A stretch of DNA of 64,000 nucleotides from Pontibacter deserti (lineage in GTDB: Bacteria > Bacteroidota > Bacteroidia > Cytophagales > Hymenobacteraceae), in contig NZ_JALPRS010000002.1 in the NCBI RefSeq assembly GCF_023630255.1, positions 124,001 to 188,000 on the forward strand. Direction: 5' to 3'. The translations under genes and the position numbers were made by a program. This document shows, piece by piece, positions 26,590 to 35,567 of this stretch (position 1 is the first letter of the stretch; the number at the start of each line of letters is the position of its first letter). The notes beneath the pieces are model-generated. The model was not told the origin of the DNA and made no database searches. It saw only the letters and a program-made list of their open reading frames with translations.

Positions 26590-29175
26590 ATGAAACAAAC
26601 TTTACTGGCTATACTTCTGCTACTTCCGCTCTGGGCCTACAGCCAGCTACAGGACAATTTTTCTGATGGTAACTTCACGCAAAACCCTTCTTGGTCAGGC
26701 GATGCCGGTAGTTTTATAGTTAACGCCGCCAACCAACTGCAAAGTAACGGGCCAGCTGTAACCGGAACAACACTTCAACTCACCACACCATCGCAGGCGG
26801 TAACAGGTACTACCTGGGAGTTTTGGGCAAACCTGAAACTGGCAACTTCCTCCACCAACTATACCGATATTTACCTGGTAGCCGACAAAGAAGACCTGAA
26901 AGCAGCAGACGTGAACGGGTACTTTATTCGCATTGGCAACACCGCCGATGAAGTGAGCCTGTACCGCAAAGATGCAGGTAAGTCAGCCGTGATAATCATT
27001 AACGGGCAAGACCAGACTGTTGCCACTACCAACAACGTAGTGCGCGTGCGGGTAACTAGAAGTATAAATTATGAATGGGAGCTAAGTATAGATGTTACGG
27101 GCACCGGGCAGAATTACACCAGCCAGGGAACAGTAACAGATGCTACCCATAAGCGCTCTTTATACTTTGGGGTGTTGCTAAAGTACACCTCTGCGAACAG
27201 TAAAAACTTCTACTTTGATGATTTTAAAATAACCGAAACCCAGCCGCCTGCACTGGAAGAGCTGCAAACTATAACCACACAGGAGCTTATACTTCGGTTT
27301 AACGAACCACTGCAACCACAACAGGCACTGAACACAACTAATTATACTTTAAACGGAAGTATAAAGCCAACCATAGCAGAACTGACAGAGGCAGGTACAG
27401 TTAGGCTGGTGTTCAGCCAGAACTTCAGGTTTGGGAGCAATACATTAAGTATAAACAATCTTCAGGACCTGTACGGAAACAGCTTGGGAAGGCCAATTGA
27501 GCGTAGTTTTACCTTTGTGCCACCGGCAGTGCTGCCCGGCTATAACGAACTGCTGATAACCGAAATTATGGCAGATGAAGCGCCTGAAGTTGGCTTGCCG
27601 GCACAGGAGTACATCGAACTTTACAATGCTACTACAGATAAGGTGCTTACGCTGCAGGGTATACGCTATTCCGATGCTACCTCTACCACTACATTGTCTA
27701 ATGTGCAGCTGCAGCCAGGAGAGTATGCCGTGGTAGTGCCTAATACGCTGGTTGCAAATTTTACACAATATGGTAAAGTTATCGGCATCAGCAACTTCCC
27801 GGGGCTAAACAATAGTGGCGAACTATTGCAACTGCGCCAGCCCAACGGTAAGCTTATTTATGCGGTAAACTATAGCGATACGTGGTATAAAGATGCAGCC
27901 AAACGCGAAGGCGGCTGGAGCCTGGAGATAATAGACATAACGAACCCTTGTGCCGGTGCTGAGAACTGGACAGTAGCCAATGACCCCAAAGGTGGTACAC
28001 CTGCACAGCCTAACTCCGTGGCCGCAACTATACCTGACCAAACGCCGCCAACTATACTTTCCGCGACAGCTATTTCAGCTACACAGGTACAACTCCGCTT
28101 TAACGAGCGCCTTGACAGCACACAAGCTGCAACTAGAGCCAACTATAACATCAGTCCAGATATAACTATAGCCAGCGTGCAGGTGCAGGGACCATTGTTT
28201 ACTGACGTTATACTTACACTTGCTGCGCCACTGCAGGAGCGGCAACTTTATACTTTATCAGCCTCCGGTATAACAGACTGCTCCGGAAATTTAAACTCTA
28301 AACCGATAACTATAACTCTTGCATTACCCTCAGCGCCTGCTCCCGGCGATGTGGTGATCAATGAGATTTTGTTTAACCCACGGCCTAATGGGGTAGACTT
28401 TGTAGAACTGGTAAACCGCAGCGACAAGTACATCGACCTGAGAAACTGGCAACTGGCAAATACTTCCGGCGATACTATCAGTAACATCAGAGCCATTACT
28501 ACAGCCAACTATGTACTAGCGCCAAGCCAATATGTAGTTCTAACTTCAAATCCGGAAAATATAAAGACCAATTATCCGCAAGCCAATAATAATGCTTTTC
28601 TGAAAATGACGAGCCTGCCCAGCTACCCCGATGATGCCGGAACAGTAGTAGTGCTGCAGCCAGATGGTAAAGTAGCCGACCGGTTTAGCTATACTTCGGA
28701 GATGCATTTTGCGCTGCTGGATGATGTAAATGGCGTGTCGCTGGAGCGTATCAGGCTGGATAGGCAAAGTATAGCCAGCAATTTTAGTTCCGCTGCCACT
28801 ACTGTATCTGCTACACCAGGGTACAAAAATTCACAGTCGCAGCGAGGGATAGCAACGGAGCAGGATTTTAATATAGCACCTCAGGTTTTCTCACCAGACG
28901 GAGATGGCTACGACGATTTTACCACTATTAACTATAACACCAGCCAGAACGGGTTAACAGCTAACATAACCGTGTTTGATGCGCAGGGCAGAGAAGTACG
29001 CAAACTGATCCGGAATGAGCTACTGGCCAGCAACGGCTTCTTCCGCTGGGATGGCCTGAAAGAAGATGGCTCAAAAGCCGCTATCGGGTATTACATTTTC
29101 TACATCGAGCTATTCGGGCTAAACGGCGAGAAAAGCATCCACAAAGAGAAAGTAGTAGTGGGCGGCAGACTGTAA
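26590..29175 (+). CDS. Large secreted lamin-tail-domain protein, T9SS-type C-terminus
   Basis: 861 residues. A signal peptide (1-19, ending WAYSQ) is followed by a LamG-like region (about 20-215), an Ig-like domain (about 217-312), a lamin-tail domain (about 315-440, with ITEIMADEAPEVGLP and EYIELYNAT), a second Ig-like domain (about 487-578), a second lamin-tail domain (about 582-700, starting VVINEILFNPRP) and a C-terminal beta domain (about 770-861, starting QVFSPDGDGYDDF, and ending in a KSIHKEKVVVGGRL strand). The last domain fits gliding-motility/T9SS sorting modules. Probably cell-surface or secreted; function unknown. Rich in AAGTATA/TATACTT. Confidence 0.8.
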   Translation: MKQTLLAILLLLPLWAYSQLQDNFSDGNFTQNPSWSGDAGSFIVNAANQLQSNGPAVTGTTLQLTTPSQAVTGTTWEFWANLKLATSSTNYTDIYLVADKEDLKAADVNGYFIRIGNTADEVSLYRKDAGKSAVIIINGQDQTVATTNNVVRVRVTRSINYEWELSIDVTGTGQNYTSQGTVTDATHKRSLYFGVLLKYTSANSKNFYFDDFKITETQPPALEELQTITTQELILRFNEPLQPQQALNTTNYTLNGSIKPTIAELTEAGTVRLVFSQNFRFGSNTLSINNLQDLYGNSLGRPIERSFTFVPPAVLPGYNELLITEIMADEAPEVGLPAQEYIELYNATTDKVLTLQGIRYSDATSTTTLSNVQLQPGEYAVVVPNTLVANFTQYGKVIGISNFPGLNNSGELLQLRQPNGKLIYAVNYSDTWYKDAAKREGGWSLEIIDITNPCAGAENWTVANDPKGGTPAQPNSVAATIPDQTPPTILSATAISATQVQLRFNERLDSTQAATRANYNISPDITIASVQVQGPLFTDVILTLAAPLQERQLYTLSASGITDCSGNLNSKPITITLALPSAPAPGDVVINEILFNPRPNGVDFVELVNRSDKYIDLRNWQLANTSGDTISNIRAITTANYVLAPSQYVVLTSNPENIKTNYPQANNNAFLKMTSLPSYPDDAGTVVVLQPDGKVADRFSYTSEMHFALLDDVNGVSLERIRLDRQSIASNFSSAATTVSATPGYKNSQSQRGIATEQDFNIAPQVFSPDGDGYDDFTTINYNTSQNGLTANITVFDAQGREVRKLIRNELLASNGFFRWDGLKEDGSKAAIGYYIFYIELFGLNGEKSIHKEKVVVGGRL

Positions 29176-29277
29176 AAAATTTACCTGTTTTATATAGCAG
29201 CATATCAGCCTGTAATCACTTAACTTGCGCAGCTCTTTTCAGAGATTAAGGTTATACTTTCTTTAGGTTTTACTTCG

Positions 29278-30099
29278 GTGGATAATATTTTTTACCTGTG
29301 CCTGTTTGCGTTTATGGCAGGCTTTATTGATTCGGTTGTAGGTGGTGGCGGACTTATTCAGTTGCCGGCTTTGCTGGTGTTTCTGCCAAATATGCCGTTG
29401 CCAGTAGCTTTTGGTACAGGTAAGTTTGCCGGCATTGCAGGTACCACAGCAGCCATGGTTAAGTATGTGCGCAGTGTCAAAATTAATTATTGGGCTATAC
29501 TTCCGGCGGCGGGGGCAGCTTTTATATTTTCATTTTTAGGAGCCCGCGCCCTCAGTCACCTCGATGCAAGTTTGCTAAAGCCGCTTATACTTGTGCTGTT
29601 GGTTCTGGTAGCGGTTTATACCTTCATCAAAAAAGATTTTGGGTCATTACACGCCCCAAAGCTCACCGATGCCAAAGAGAAGCTATATGGCCTTCTTATT
29701 GGTGCTGCAATAGGTTTTTACGACGGCTTTTTCGGCCCTGGCACCGGCAGCTTCCTCATCTTTATCTTTATTGGGCTCTTCGGGTTTAACTTCCTGGCGG
29801 CATCAGCGGCGGCAAAAGTTGTTAATGTGGCTACCAACCTGTCGGCGTTGCTATACTTTGCTTACAAAGGCTATATCTATTACGAAGCGGCTATACCTAT
29901 GGCGATTTGTAGCATTATTGGGTCGCAGTTAGGTACCCGTACTGCCCTGAAGCGTGGAGTAGGCTTTGTTCGTGTTCTTTTCCTGATCGTGGTAACTGGC
30001 ATCATCATCAAATTTGCTTACGATACCTATGGCTCCGGCGGCTCCGATTTTAAAAAGCTAAGTGCTGCGGTGCAGGAGTGGGTTGGTCTCAAGAGCTAA
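29278..30099 (+). CDS. TSUP family membrane protein (TauE/SafE-like)
   Basis: 273 residues with about 8 membrane segments. Two repeated halves have the family GxxGF and FFGPGTG features (GGGGLIQLPALL near residue 24 and GFYDGFFGPGTGSFLIF near residue 145). This family exports sulfite, sulfoacetate or other organic anions; the substrate is unknown. The start is a GTG at 29278; an ATG upstream in frame is not present. No sulfur-metabolism partner sits alongside, and the next gene is convergent. Confidence 0.85.
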   Translation: MDNIFYLCLFAFMAGFIDSVVGGGGLIQLPALLVFLPNMPLPVAFGTGKFAGIAGTTAAMVKYVRSVKINYWAILPAAGAAFIFSFLGARALSHLDASLLKPLILVLLVLVAVYTFIKKDFGSLHAPKLTDAKEKLYGLLIGAAIGFYDGFFGPGTGSFLIFIFIGLFGFNFLAASAAAKVVNVATNLSALLYFAYKGYIYYEAAIPMAICSIIGSQLGTRTALKRGVGFVRVLFLIVVTGIIIKFAYDTYGSGGSDFKKLSAAVQEWVGLKS

Positions 30100-30119
30100 C
30101 AGTTTGTTGTTTCTGGCAA

Positions 30120-31544
30120 TTATTCCGCCTCTATACTTCCTGCCGACCAGTAAAGAAAGGTGCGGGCTTTGGCATACTTTGCCTGTAGGTTGTATAGTTT
30201 AACCTGCGCCTCCAGCAGTTTCAGTTCGCGTGAGTTCACCAGGAATAAAGAGCTTTCGCCGTTTTCGAAGCGGGTAACTTCGCCGTTGCGGAGGATGTTG
30301 GCATTTTCTACCATTTGCTGCTGCAGGCGTATCTGCTCTTCCAGGGCAAGCCATTCGTTGTAGGCAGCCAGCACGTTGTTCTCTATTTCTCTTGAGGCTT
30401 GTATCTGCTCCAGGGCATTGGTTTGTTGTTTGGCTTTTGTCAGCTGTAGCTTGCCTCGTTCCTGCCGCAGAAAAAGTGGGAGGCTGAAGCTAAGGCCCAG
30501 CTTATAGTTATCGCTCACGAACTGGTTATCCCACATTTCCGGCCTCATGTAAAAATCACTTTGCAGCAGGTTATACTCTACATTCAGTTTGGGCTTCAGC
30601 TTATCAGCGGCAAAGCGTTGCTCTATTTGCAGCTGCTCGCCCTTCAGGGTCAGTTTGCGCAGGTCTGGGTGGTTAGTTCTGGCTGTTTCCAGTAACTGTT
30701 TCAGGTCTGTTGCGGATAGAGTTGCCACCTCGCTGCCTGCTGCGGCGGGTGTCGTTTTTTCCTGTAACTCGAGCGGGGTTTCATTCTCAGCCCACAGGTG
30801 CGTGGCCACCATCAGGCGGGAGTTGTTGTAACCTAAAAGAGCCTCCTGCAGCAGCACCTGCCGGGTTTGTACTTCCGTAAGGGCCTCTACAGTATCAATA
30901 GCAGCCAGGTCGCCCTCCTGCGCGCGCGCTTTTACTGCCTTCAGCCTGAAGTCGGCCAGCCCCACCGATTCCTGGTATAGCTGCACCTGCTGGTAATAGA
31001 AAAGCCAGTCCCAGTAATCTTTGGTAGCCTGCAACAGCAGTTTGTTGATAAGCTTTACACGTTCTGCTTCGGCAATATCCTGCATCAGGCGGGCCTGCCG
31101 TATAGTAGCACGGCGTTCATCTATAAATAAACCCTGCCCAAGCGGCACCGATATACCTACCGAGCTTAGCCCATCGGGAGGAGTGGTGTTTTCCGGGTTT
31201 AGGTATTGGCCCTGGTTCTTCTCGAAACCAGCTTTTAGCTCAGGACCAAACCAGAGGGGCACGTACAGGGTGTTGTTCCAGAGGTTATAGTATTCTTTGC
31301 CGCCAAACTCCTTTCGGTATACTTTACTGGCGATAACCGGATCTAAAGTGCCGCGGGCAATACGCAGCTCCTGCCGGGCCTGCTCCGAAAGCAAAGCCGC
31401 CTGAGACGCCACCGGGTGGTGCTGTAGTATGATCTGGTGAAACTCCTGCAGTGTAAGCACTTTCTGTTCCTGCCCAAATACTAAAGCAGGTATAAAAAGC
31501 AGAAGCAGCAGAGTGAGGCTTTTGATATGGTTGATCTTATACAT
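30120..31544 (-). CDS. TolC family outer-membrane efflux protein
   Basis: 474 residues with a signal peptide (1-24, ending VFGQ). Two long amphipathic coiled-coil repeats with heptads of Gln, Leu and Glu (about 50-200 and 290-460) match the trimeric outer-membrane tunnel of tripartite exporters. It is the last gene of the block tetR-ABC-hlyD-tolC, 8 bp after the adaptor, so it forms the outer-membrane exit of that pump. No sorting-type C-terminal domain is visible. Confidence 0.88.
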   Translation of the reverse strand: MYKINHIKSLTLLLLLFIPALVFGQEQKVLTLQEFHQIILQHHPVASQAALLSEQARQELRIARGTLDPVIASKVYRKEFGGKEYYNLWNNTLYVPLWFGPELKAGFEKNQGQYLNPENTTPPDGLSSVGISVPLGQGLFIDERRATIRQARLMQDIAEAERVKLINKLLLQATKDYWDWLFYYQQVQLYQESVGLADFRLKAVKARAQEGDLAAIDTVEALTEVQTRQVLLQEALLGYNNSRLMVATHLWAENETPLELQEKTTPAAAGSEVATLSATDLKQLLETARTNHPDLRKLTLKGEQLQIEQRFAADKLKPKLNVEYNLLQSDFYMRPEMWDNQFVSDNYKLGLSFSLPLFLRQERGKLQLTKAKQQTNALEQIQASREIENNVLAAYNEWLALEEQIRLQQQMVENANILRNGEVTRFENGESSLFLVNSRELKLLEAQVKLYNLQAKYAKARTFLYWSAGSIEAE

Positions 31545-31552
31545 GCTCCTGG

Positions 31553-32905
31553 TTACTTCTTTTCAGAGGGTTTTGTAGCGTCCTTTGAGCCCGTTGTGGA
31601 AGTATAATCTGGCGGGAAGTTGTTGAGCTGGCGCCATAGTTCGTACCAGACAGGCACTGTGCTCAACATAGCCCAGCCATATACGCCGGAGCCCACCCGT
31701 AGCGGATCAGGCCAGGGCTCTTCTTCCGGATCTGGCACTACCAGCATACGGTACTTACTGTTGACCCCGGTATTATCTATTACAGCTACCTTGCCGCCAA
31801 AAGTACCGAAGCTTGCGCCGGGCCAACCAGAAAAAACAATGGTAGGCCAGCCTTCAAACTGCAGGCGCACCTCGTCTCCGGGTTTTATAAGGGGCAGGTC
31901 AAGGGCGTCAATATAAAGTTCGGCAGCCAGCTGCGGGTTGCGCGGCATAATGGTAGCCAGGGGTTCGCCTTCTTTTATAGTTTCGCCTATACCTGCTTTC
32001 AACGTCTGGACCACATAGCCATCCTGCGGGGCCACTATCTGGTAATACTGGCTTCTGATCTGTGTGCTGCTGTACTCATTCTGCAATTTGGCAACATCGG
32101 CCTGGGCAGTGTAAATGTAGGAACGGGTAGCGCTGAGCTCGGCCTCTGCCTTGGCAATTTTATCTCCGTACTCCGCCTGCAACGAGTTCAGTTCGGTGCG
32201 GGCGTTCTGCAGCTCGGCGCGGGTGGCGTTATACTTGTTTTCCAGCGAAAGCAGTTTTGCCTGGGCCTCCTGTAGTTTAAGGCGGCGTTGCTCCAGCTCT
32301 GTCAACGATTTAAGCCCTTGCTTGTACAGGTTTTCCTGGCGCCCGAACTGCGATTGCGCAATGGTTAGCTCAGTACGCTGTGCCACCACATCCATGCTGT
32401 CGCTCTGGAGTTTCAGGCGGTTCTGGGTTACTTTGTTACGTCCTTTTTGCAAACTGAACACAAGGCCCTCGCGCAAAGCTTTTATCTGCTCCTGCATGGC
32501 CTGTTCTTTGGCTTTATTAGCTTCTACGGCATCCTCTTTGGCATTTACCTGCTCTCCCAGGCGCGTAAGCAGGTTCGGGTCCATGTACTTTTCTTTTACC
32601 TCGGATAGGCTGGCAATGGTGTCGCCTTTCTTTACAAAAGCGCCTTCCAGTACGTGCCACTCTTCAATTCGGCCGGCTATAGTTGCCTCTACGGTCTGGG
32701 GTCTGTCCTGTGGCCTTAGTGCGGTAAGGGTGCCTTGCGAGCGGATGTTCTGCGTCCAGGGCAGGAAGAGCGACAGGATCAGCATAAGAAAGATACCACC
32801 AATCCAATAGCTGAGCGTGCGGCCCAGGTGTGGCGTCTGCACCTCCGACATCACCTCGAGCTGCTGCTTATCTGTATCGTCAAATACTTTTGGTTCAGGT
32901 GCCAT
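31553..32905 (-). CDS. HlyD family periplasmic adaptor
   Basis: 450 residues. A single N-terminal membrane helix (about 32-52), a biotinyl-lipoyl half (EATIAGRIEEWHVLEGAFVKKGDTIASL, about 88-118), a long alpha-helical hairpin (about 125-285) and the second lipoyl half with a beta barrel (about 293-395). It bridges the inner-membrane ABC subunit and the TolC channel of a type I-like export system. It starts 3 bp after the ABC gene. Cargo is not indicated. Confidence 0.9.
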   Translation of the reverse strand: MAPEPKVFDDTDKQQLEVMSEVQTPHLGRTLSYWIGGIFLMLILSLFLPWTQNIRSQGTLTALRPQDRPQTVEATIAGRIEEWHVLEGAFVKKGDTIASLSEVKEKYMDPNLLTRLGEQVNAKEDAVEANKAKEQAMQEQIKALREGLVFSLQKGRNKVTQNRLKLQSDSMDVVAQRTELTIAQSQFGRQENLYKQGLKSLTELEQRRLKLQEAQAKLLSLENKYNATRAELQNARTELNSLQAEYGDKIAKAEAELSATRSYIYTAQADVAKLQNEYSSTQIRSQYYQIVAPQDGYVVQTLKAGIGETIKEGEPLATIMPRNPQLAAELYIDALDLPLIKPGDEVRLQFEGWPTIVFSGWPGASFGTFGGKVAVIDNTGVNSKYRMLVVPDPEEEPWPDPLRVGSGVYGWAMLSTVPVWYELWRQLNNFPPDYTSTTGSKDATKPSEKK

Positions 32906-32908
32906 AGG

Positions 32909-34642
32909 TTACGCTGTTACTTGGGTTAGTTCCTGTAAAACATTAAGGTGCTTTATCTCTTCATAGCTGCCGTTAGCTGCCAGATAGCCATCCTGTAGCA
33001 CCAGTACGCGGTCGCAGAGCTGCATTACCTCCCTGTCGTTCGATACTATGATGATGGTCCAGGTAAACTGCGGACTGGTAAGCAGGTGCAGGAATTCTTC
33101 TTTCTCATTTTTAGCCATGCCGGCCCAGTAGTTGTCGATGATGAGAAGTTTAGGGCGCTGCACCAGGCTGCGGGCCATCACTATTTTGCGCGATACACTG
33201 GCCGGCAGGTGAAGACTGCCTCCGGTCAGGTAAGCGTGCAGCCCATCGGGTAGCGAGTGCACGAACCCTGTAAGCCCGGCTTCCTCAATAGCCCAAAGTA
33301 TATCGCTCATGGGTAGTTCGCACCCTAAGGTGATGTTATCCAGTAGGGTACCGTCAAATACCTGTTCTTTTGAGATATTGTCGCCGATAAGGCTGCGGAG
33401 GTTACCCTTGTGCAGGTCGTGCAGCGAAATGCCATTGAAGGTCAGGCCGCCTTTGTAAGATGGCAGCAAACCAAGCAGAATGTTGATAAGCGTGGTTTTG
33501 CCCGAATTGTTAAATCCTGCAAGGCACACGTGCTCGGATGGTTGAATAGTAAAATTGATGTTCTGCAGCGCTACATTTCTGGAGTCACGGAATTTATAGC
33601 TAAGGTTCTTTGCCTGCAGGCTCAGCCCGCCGTTTATCGGAAGCTCGCTCAACTTTATACCTTCCATTTCTTCGGTAGGCAGATCTGTAACCTGGCCAAT
33701 CTTGTCGAGGCTCGTCATCACATCGTACACCGTGTCCAGCTTGATCATGATCTTTTCTACTGCGCTCATGATCAGAATGATGATGATTTCAGAAGCCACG
33801 AACTGGCCGATGTTAATTTCCTGCTGCACTACCAGAATACACCCCAGCACCAGCAAGCCACCTGTGATAAATGTTTTGAAGCCAACAAAGCTGAAGTATT
33901 GCGTCATTAGTACTTTAAAATGCTCGCGGCGCACCTCCAGGTAGCTTTTTACATAGTTGTTGGTGCGCTCCATAGGCAGGTTGGTGTGGCCAACCAGTTT
34001 AAAAGTGCTCAGCGAGCGGGCCATCTCCTCGAGCCATGCCACCAGCTTATACTTGTACTTCGATTCTTTTATACTTGTATCAATGCCTTTATCGCCGGTA
34101 AGCCAGATAATAACCACCAGCACCAGCACCAATATCAGCCCCAAAAAGATAAAATAAGGGTGGTAAAAAGAGAGCAGGATAATTCCGAAAACGATCTGTA
34201 TAACTGCCGTGGAAAAATCTACCAGTATTTTGGCGAGTCCTTTCTGCAGCGTTACCACATCAAAAAAGCGGTTCATGAGCTCCGGCGGGTAGTAATTCTG
34301 CAGTGCCTCCGGCTGAAAACGTGGCACGCGGTAAGCAAACTCAGAGGCCGTACGAACAAACAGGCGCTGCTGAATAAACTCTACCAGCCACAACTGCATC
34401 ACCTGCAAACCGCCAACAATAAGCAGGGCCAGCACGATCAGGCTTATCAGTACCACCACCGAAACCGATACCTGTCCGCTCGACACGAAGCCGATTATAC
34501 TTTGTATACCCAGCGGAATTACCAGCGTGATCAGACCTGCGGCAATGGCATACACATATAGGTACATAATTTCCCGGCGCTCTATGGAGAGCAGCTGCAG
34601 GAAACGTTGCATAGGAGTATACTTTTTGGTTTTGGTGCTCAT
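32909..34642 (-). CDS. ABC transporter (membrane + ATP-binding domain), degenerate NBD
   Basis: 577 residues: about five to six membrane helices (about 20-300) and a C-terminal nucleotide-binding domain (about 335-577). Walker A is kept (G376 to T383, GFNNSGKT). The other hallmarks are altered: the Q-loop position is S424, the LSGGQ signature reads LPASV (479-483), the Walker B run ends in D503-N504 where a glutamate is expected, and the H-loop histidine is N535. The D-loop SALD is absent. ATP binding is plausible but turnover may be slow or need a partner. Overlaps the TetR gene by 4 bp and sits with HlyD and TolC genes, so it forms the inner-membrane part of a tripartite exporter. The normal peptidase domain of bacteriocin exporters is absent. 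Confidence 0.85.
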   Translation of the reverse strand: MSTKTKKYTPMQRFLQLLSIERREIMYLYVYAIAAGLITLVIPLGIQSIIGFVSSGQVSVSVVVLISLIVLALLIVGGLQVMQLWLVEFIQQRLFVRTASEFAYRVPRFQPEALQNYYPPELMNRFFDVVTLQKGLAKILVDFSTAVIQIVFGIILLSFYHPYFIFLGLILVLVLVVIIWLTGDKGIDTSIKESKYKYKLVAWLEEMARSLSTFKLVGHTNLPMERTNNYVKSYLEVRREHFKVLMTQYFSFVGFKTFITGGLLVLGCILVVQQEINIGQFVASEIIIILIMSAVEKIMIKLDTVYDVMTSLDKIGQVTDLPTEEMEGIKLSELPINGGLSLQAKNLSYKFRDSRNVALQNINFTIQPSEHVCLAGFNNSGKTTLINILLGLLPSYKGGLTFNGISLHDLHKGNLRSLIGDNISKEQVFDGTLLDNITLGCELPMSDILWAIEEAGLTGFVHSLPDGLHAYLTGGSLHLPASVSRKIVMARSLVQRPKLLIIDNYWAGMAKNEKEEFLHLLTSPQFTWTIIIVSNDREVMQLCDRVLVLQDGYLAANGSYEEIKHLNVLQELTQVTA

Positions 34643-35334
34643 ACTTGCTGCTGTAAGGGTGTGTTTATGGCCGAAAAGATCAGGTGCTGCAGAAAAGCGG
34701 ATGTTTCTGCCTCGGGTTGTCCGTGCCGCTGTATGTCGGTAAGGGAGGGCAGGTGCTGGGCAAAAAATACCTGCTGGTGAGCTGCCTCCAGTATAGTGCT
34801 TACGAGTGCGTGCGGGTAAGGGTAATCGGGTGCCAGCGCCAGCACCATATCGGCAATATGCCTGCAGAGGCGCTTGTACTCCATAAAATAACCTTCTTTG
34901 TTGTCGGCGTCTACGGCTTTTGTCAGGTATACTTTAGAGGCCTCGGCAACTACAATGCGGTGCAGTGCAGCTTCGTCTATGTGCGGGGTGGCCGGATCGT
35001 TTTTGTTTGATCTGCTGATAACCGATAATGCCCGGTTCAGGCACTCACGCGGGTCTGCGATGTTGTTTGTCTCGAAGGTAACACGGTAATCTACCCAGGC
35101 CCAGTACCACGACACCAGGTATACCAGCAGCTTGTGCTTGTTCTCGAAGTAGCGGTAAACCGACGCCTCTGTTGAGCCGATCTCTCTGGCCAGCTTTTTA
35201 AAAGTGAAATTCTCGAACCCCAGCTCATTTATAAGCTTTATACTTTCTGAAATGATCTTACGACCCAGTTCGGTGCTCTCCGGCTCGCGCAGGTACGACT
35301 GGTGGTTGAGATGCAGCTGCACGCATGTTGCCAT
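34639..35334 (-). CDS. TetR/AcrR family transcriptional regulator
   Basis: 231 residues. The helix-turn-helix lies at about 25-70 (IISESIKLINELGFENFTFK, then AREIGSTEASVYRYFENKHK), the classical TetR DNA-binding segment. The remaining helical part binds an unknown ligand. It is the first gene of the exporter operon and overlaps the ABC gene by 4 bp (ATGA). By family precedent it probably represses its own operon and is released by the exported substrate; no operator is clearly visible in 35335-35567. Confidence 0.9.
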   Translation of the reverse strand: MATCVQLHLNHQSYLREPESTELGRKIISESIKLINELGFENFTFKKLAREIGSTEASVYRYFENKHKLLVYLVSWYWAWVDYRVTFETNNIADPRECLNRALSVISRSNKNDPATPHIDEAALHRIVVAEASKVYLTKAVDADNKEGYFMEYKRLCRHIADMVLALAPDYPYPHALVSTILEAAHQQVFFAQHLPSLTDIQRHGQPEAETSAFLQHLIFSAINTPLQQQV

Positions 35335-35501
35335 TTTACTTCATCCTTCGTTGTTATTGCTAGAACAAGCTGAATTTGTAAATGTTTAGCGTTACTCCTG
35401 CAGATGGTAGTAATGCTATCATTTAAGTTAGTGTAGCTACTGGTTAAGCAGGTAAGCGGCGTTTAAATTAACCCGCACTCACAACAATAAACAATTAGAC
35501 G

Positions 35502-35509
35502 TACCTTTG
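35502..35509 (+). promoter_or_regulatory. Bacteroidota -7 box for the DEAD-box helicase
   Basis: TACCTTTG, exact match to TAnnTTTG, about 58 bases before the ATG. No TTTG at the expected -33 distance. Confidence 0.45.
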
Positions 35510-35567
35510 CATGTAGCGCCAGCCGTACGTAAAATATAGGCAGTGCAAACTATACTTTCGCAGCAAC

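Noticed and set aside
32909..34642. Pseudogene of the ABC transporter
   Set aside because: The frame is intact, overlaps tetR by 4 bp, and lies 3 bp from hlyD; the motif changes look like divergence rather than decay.
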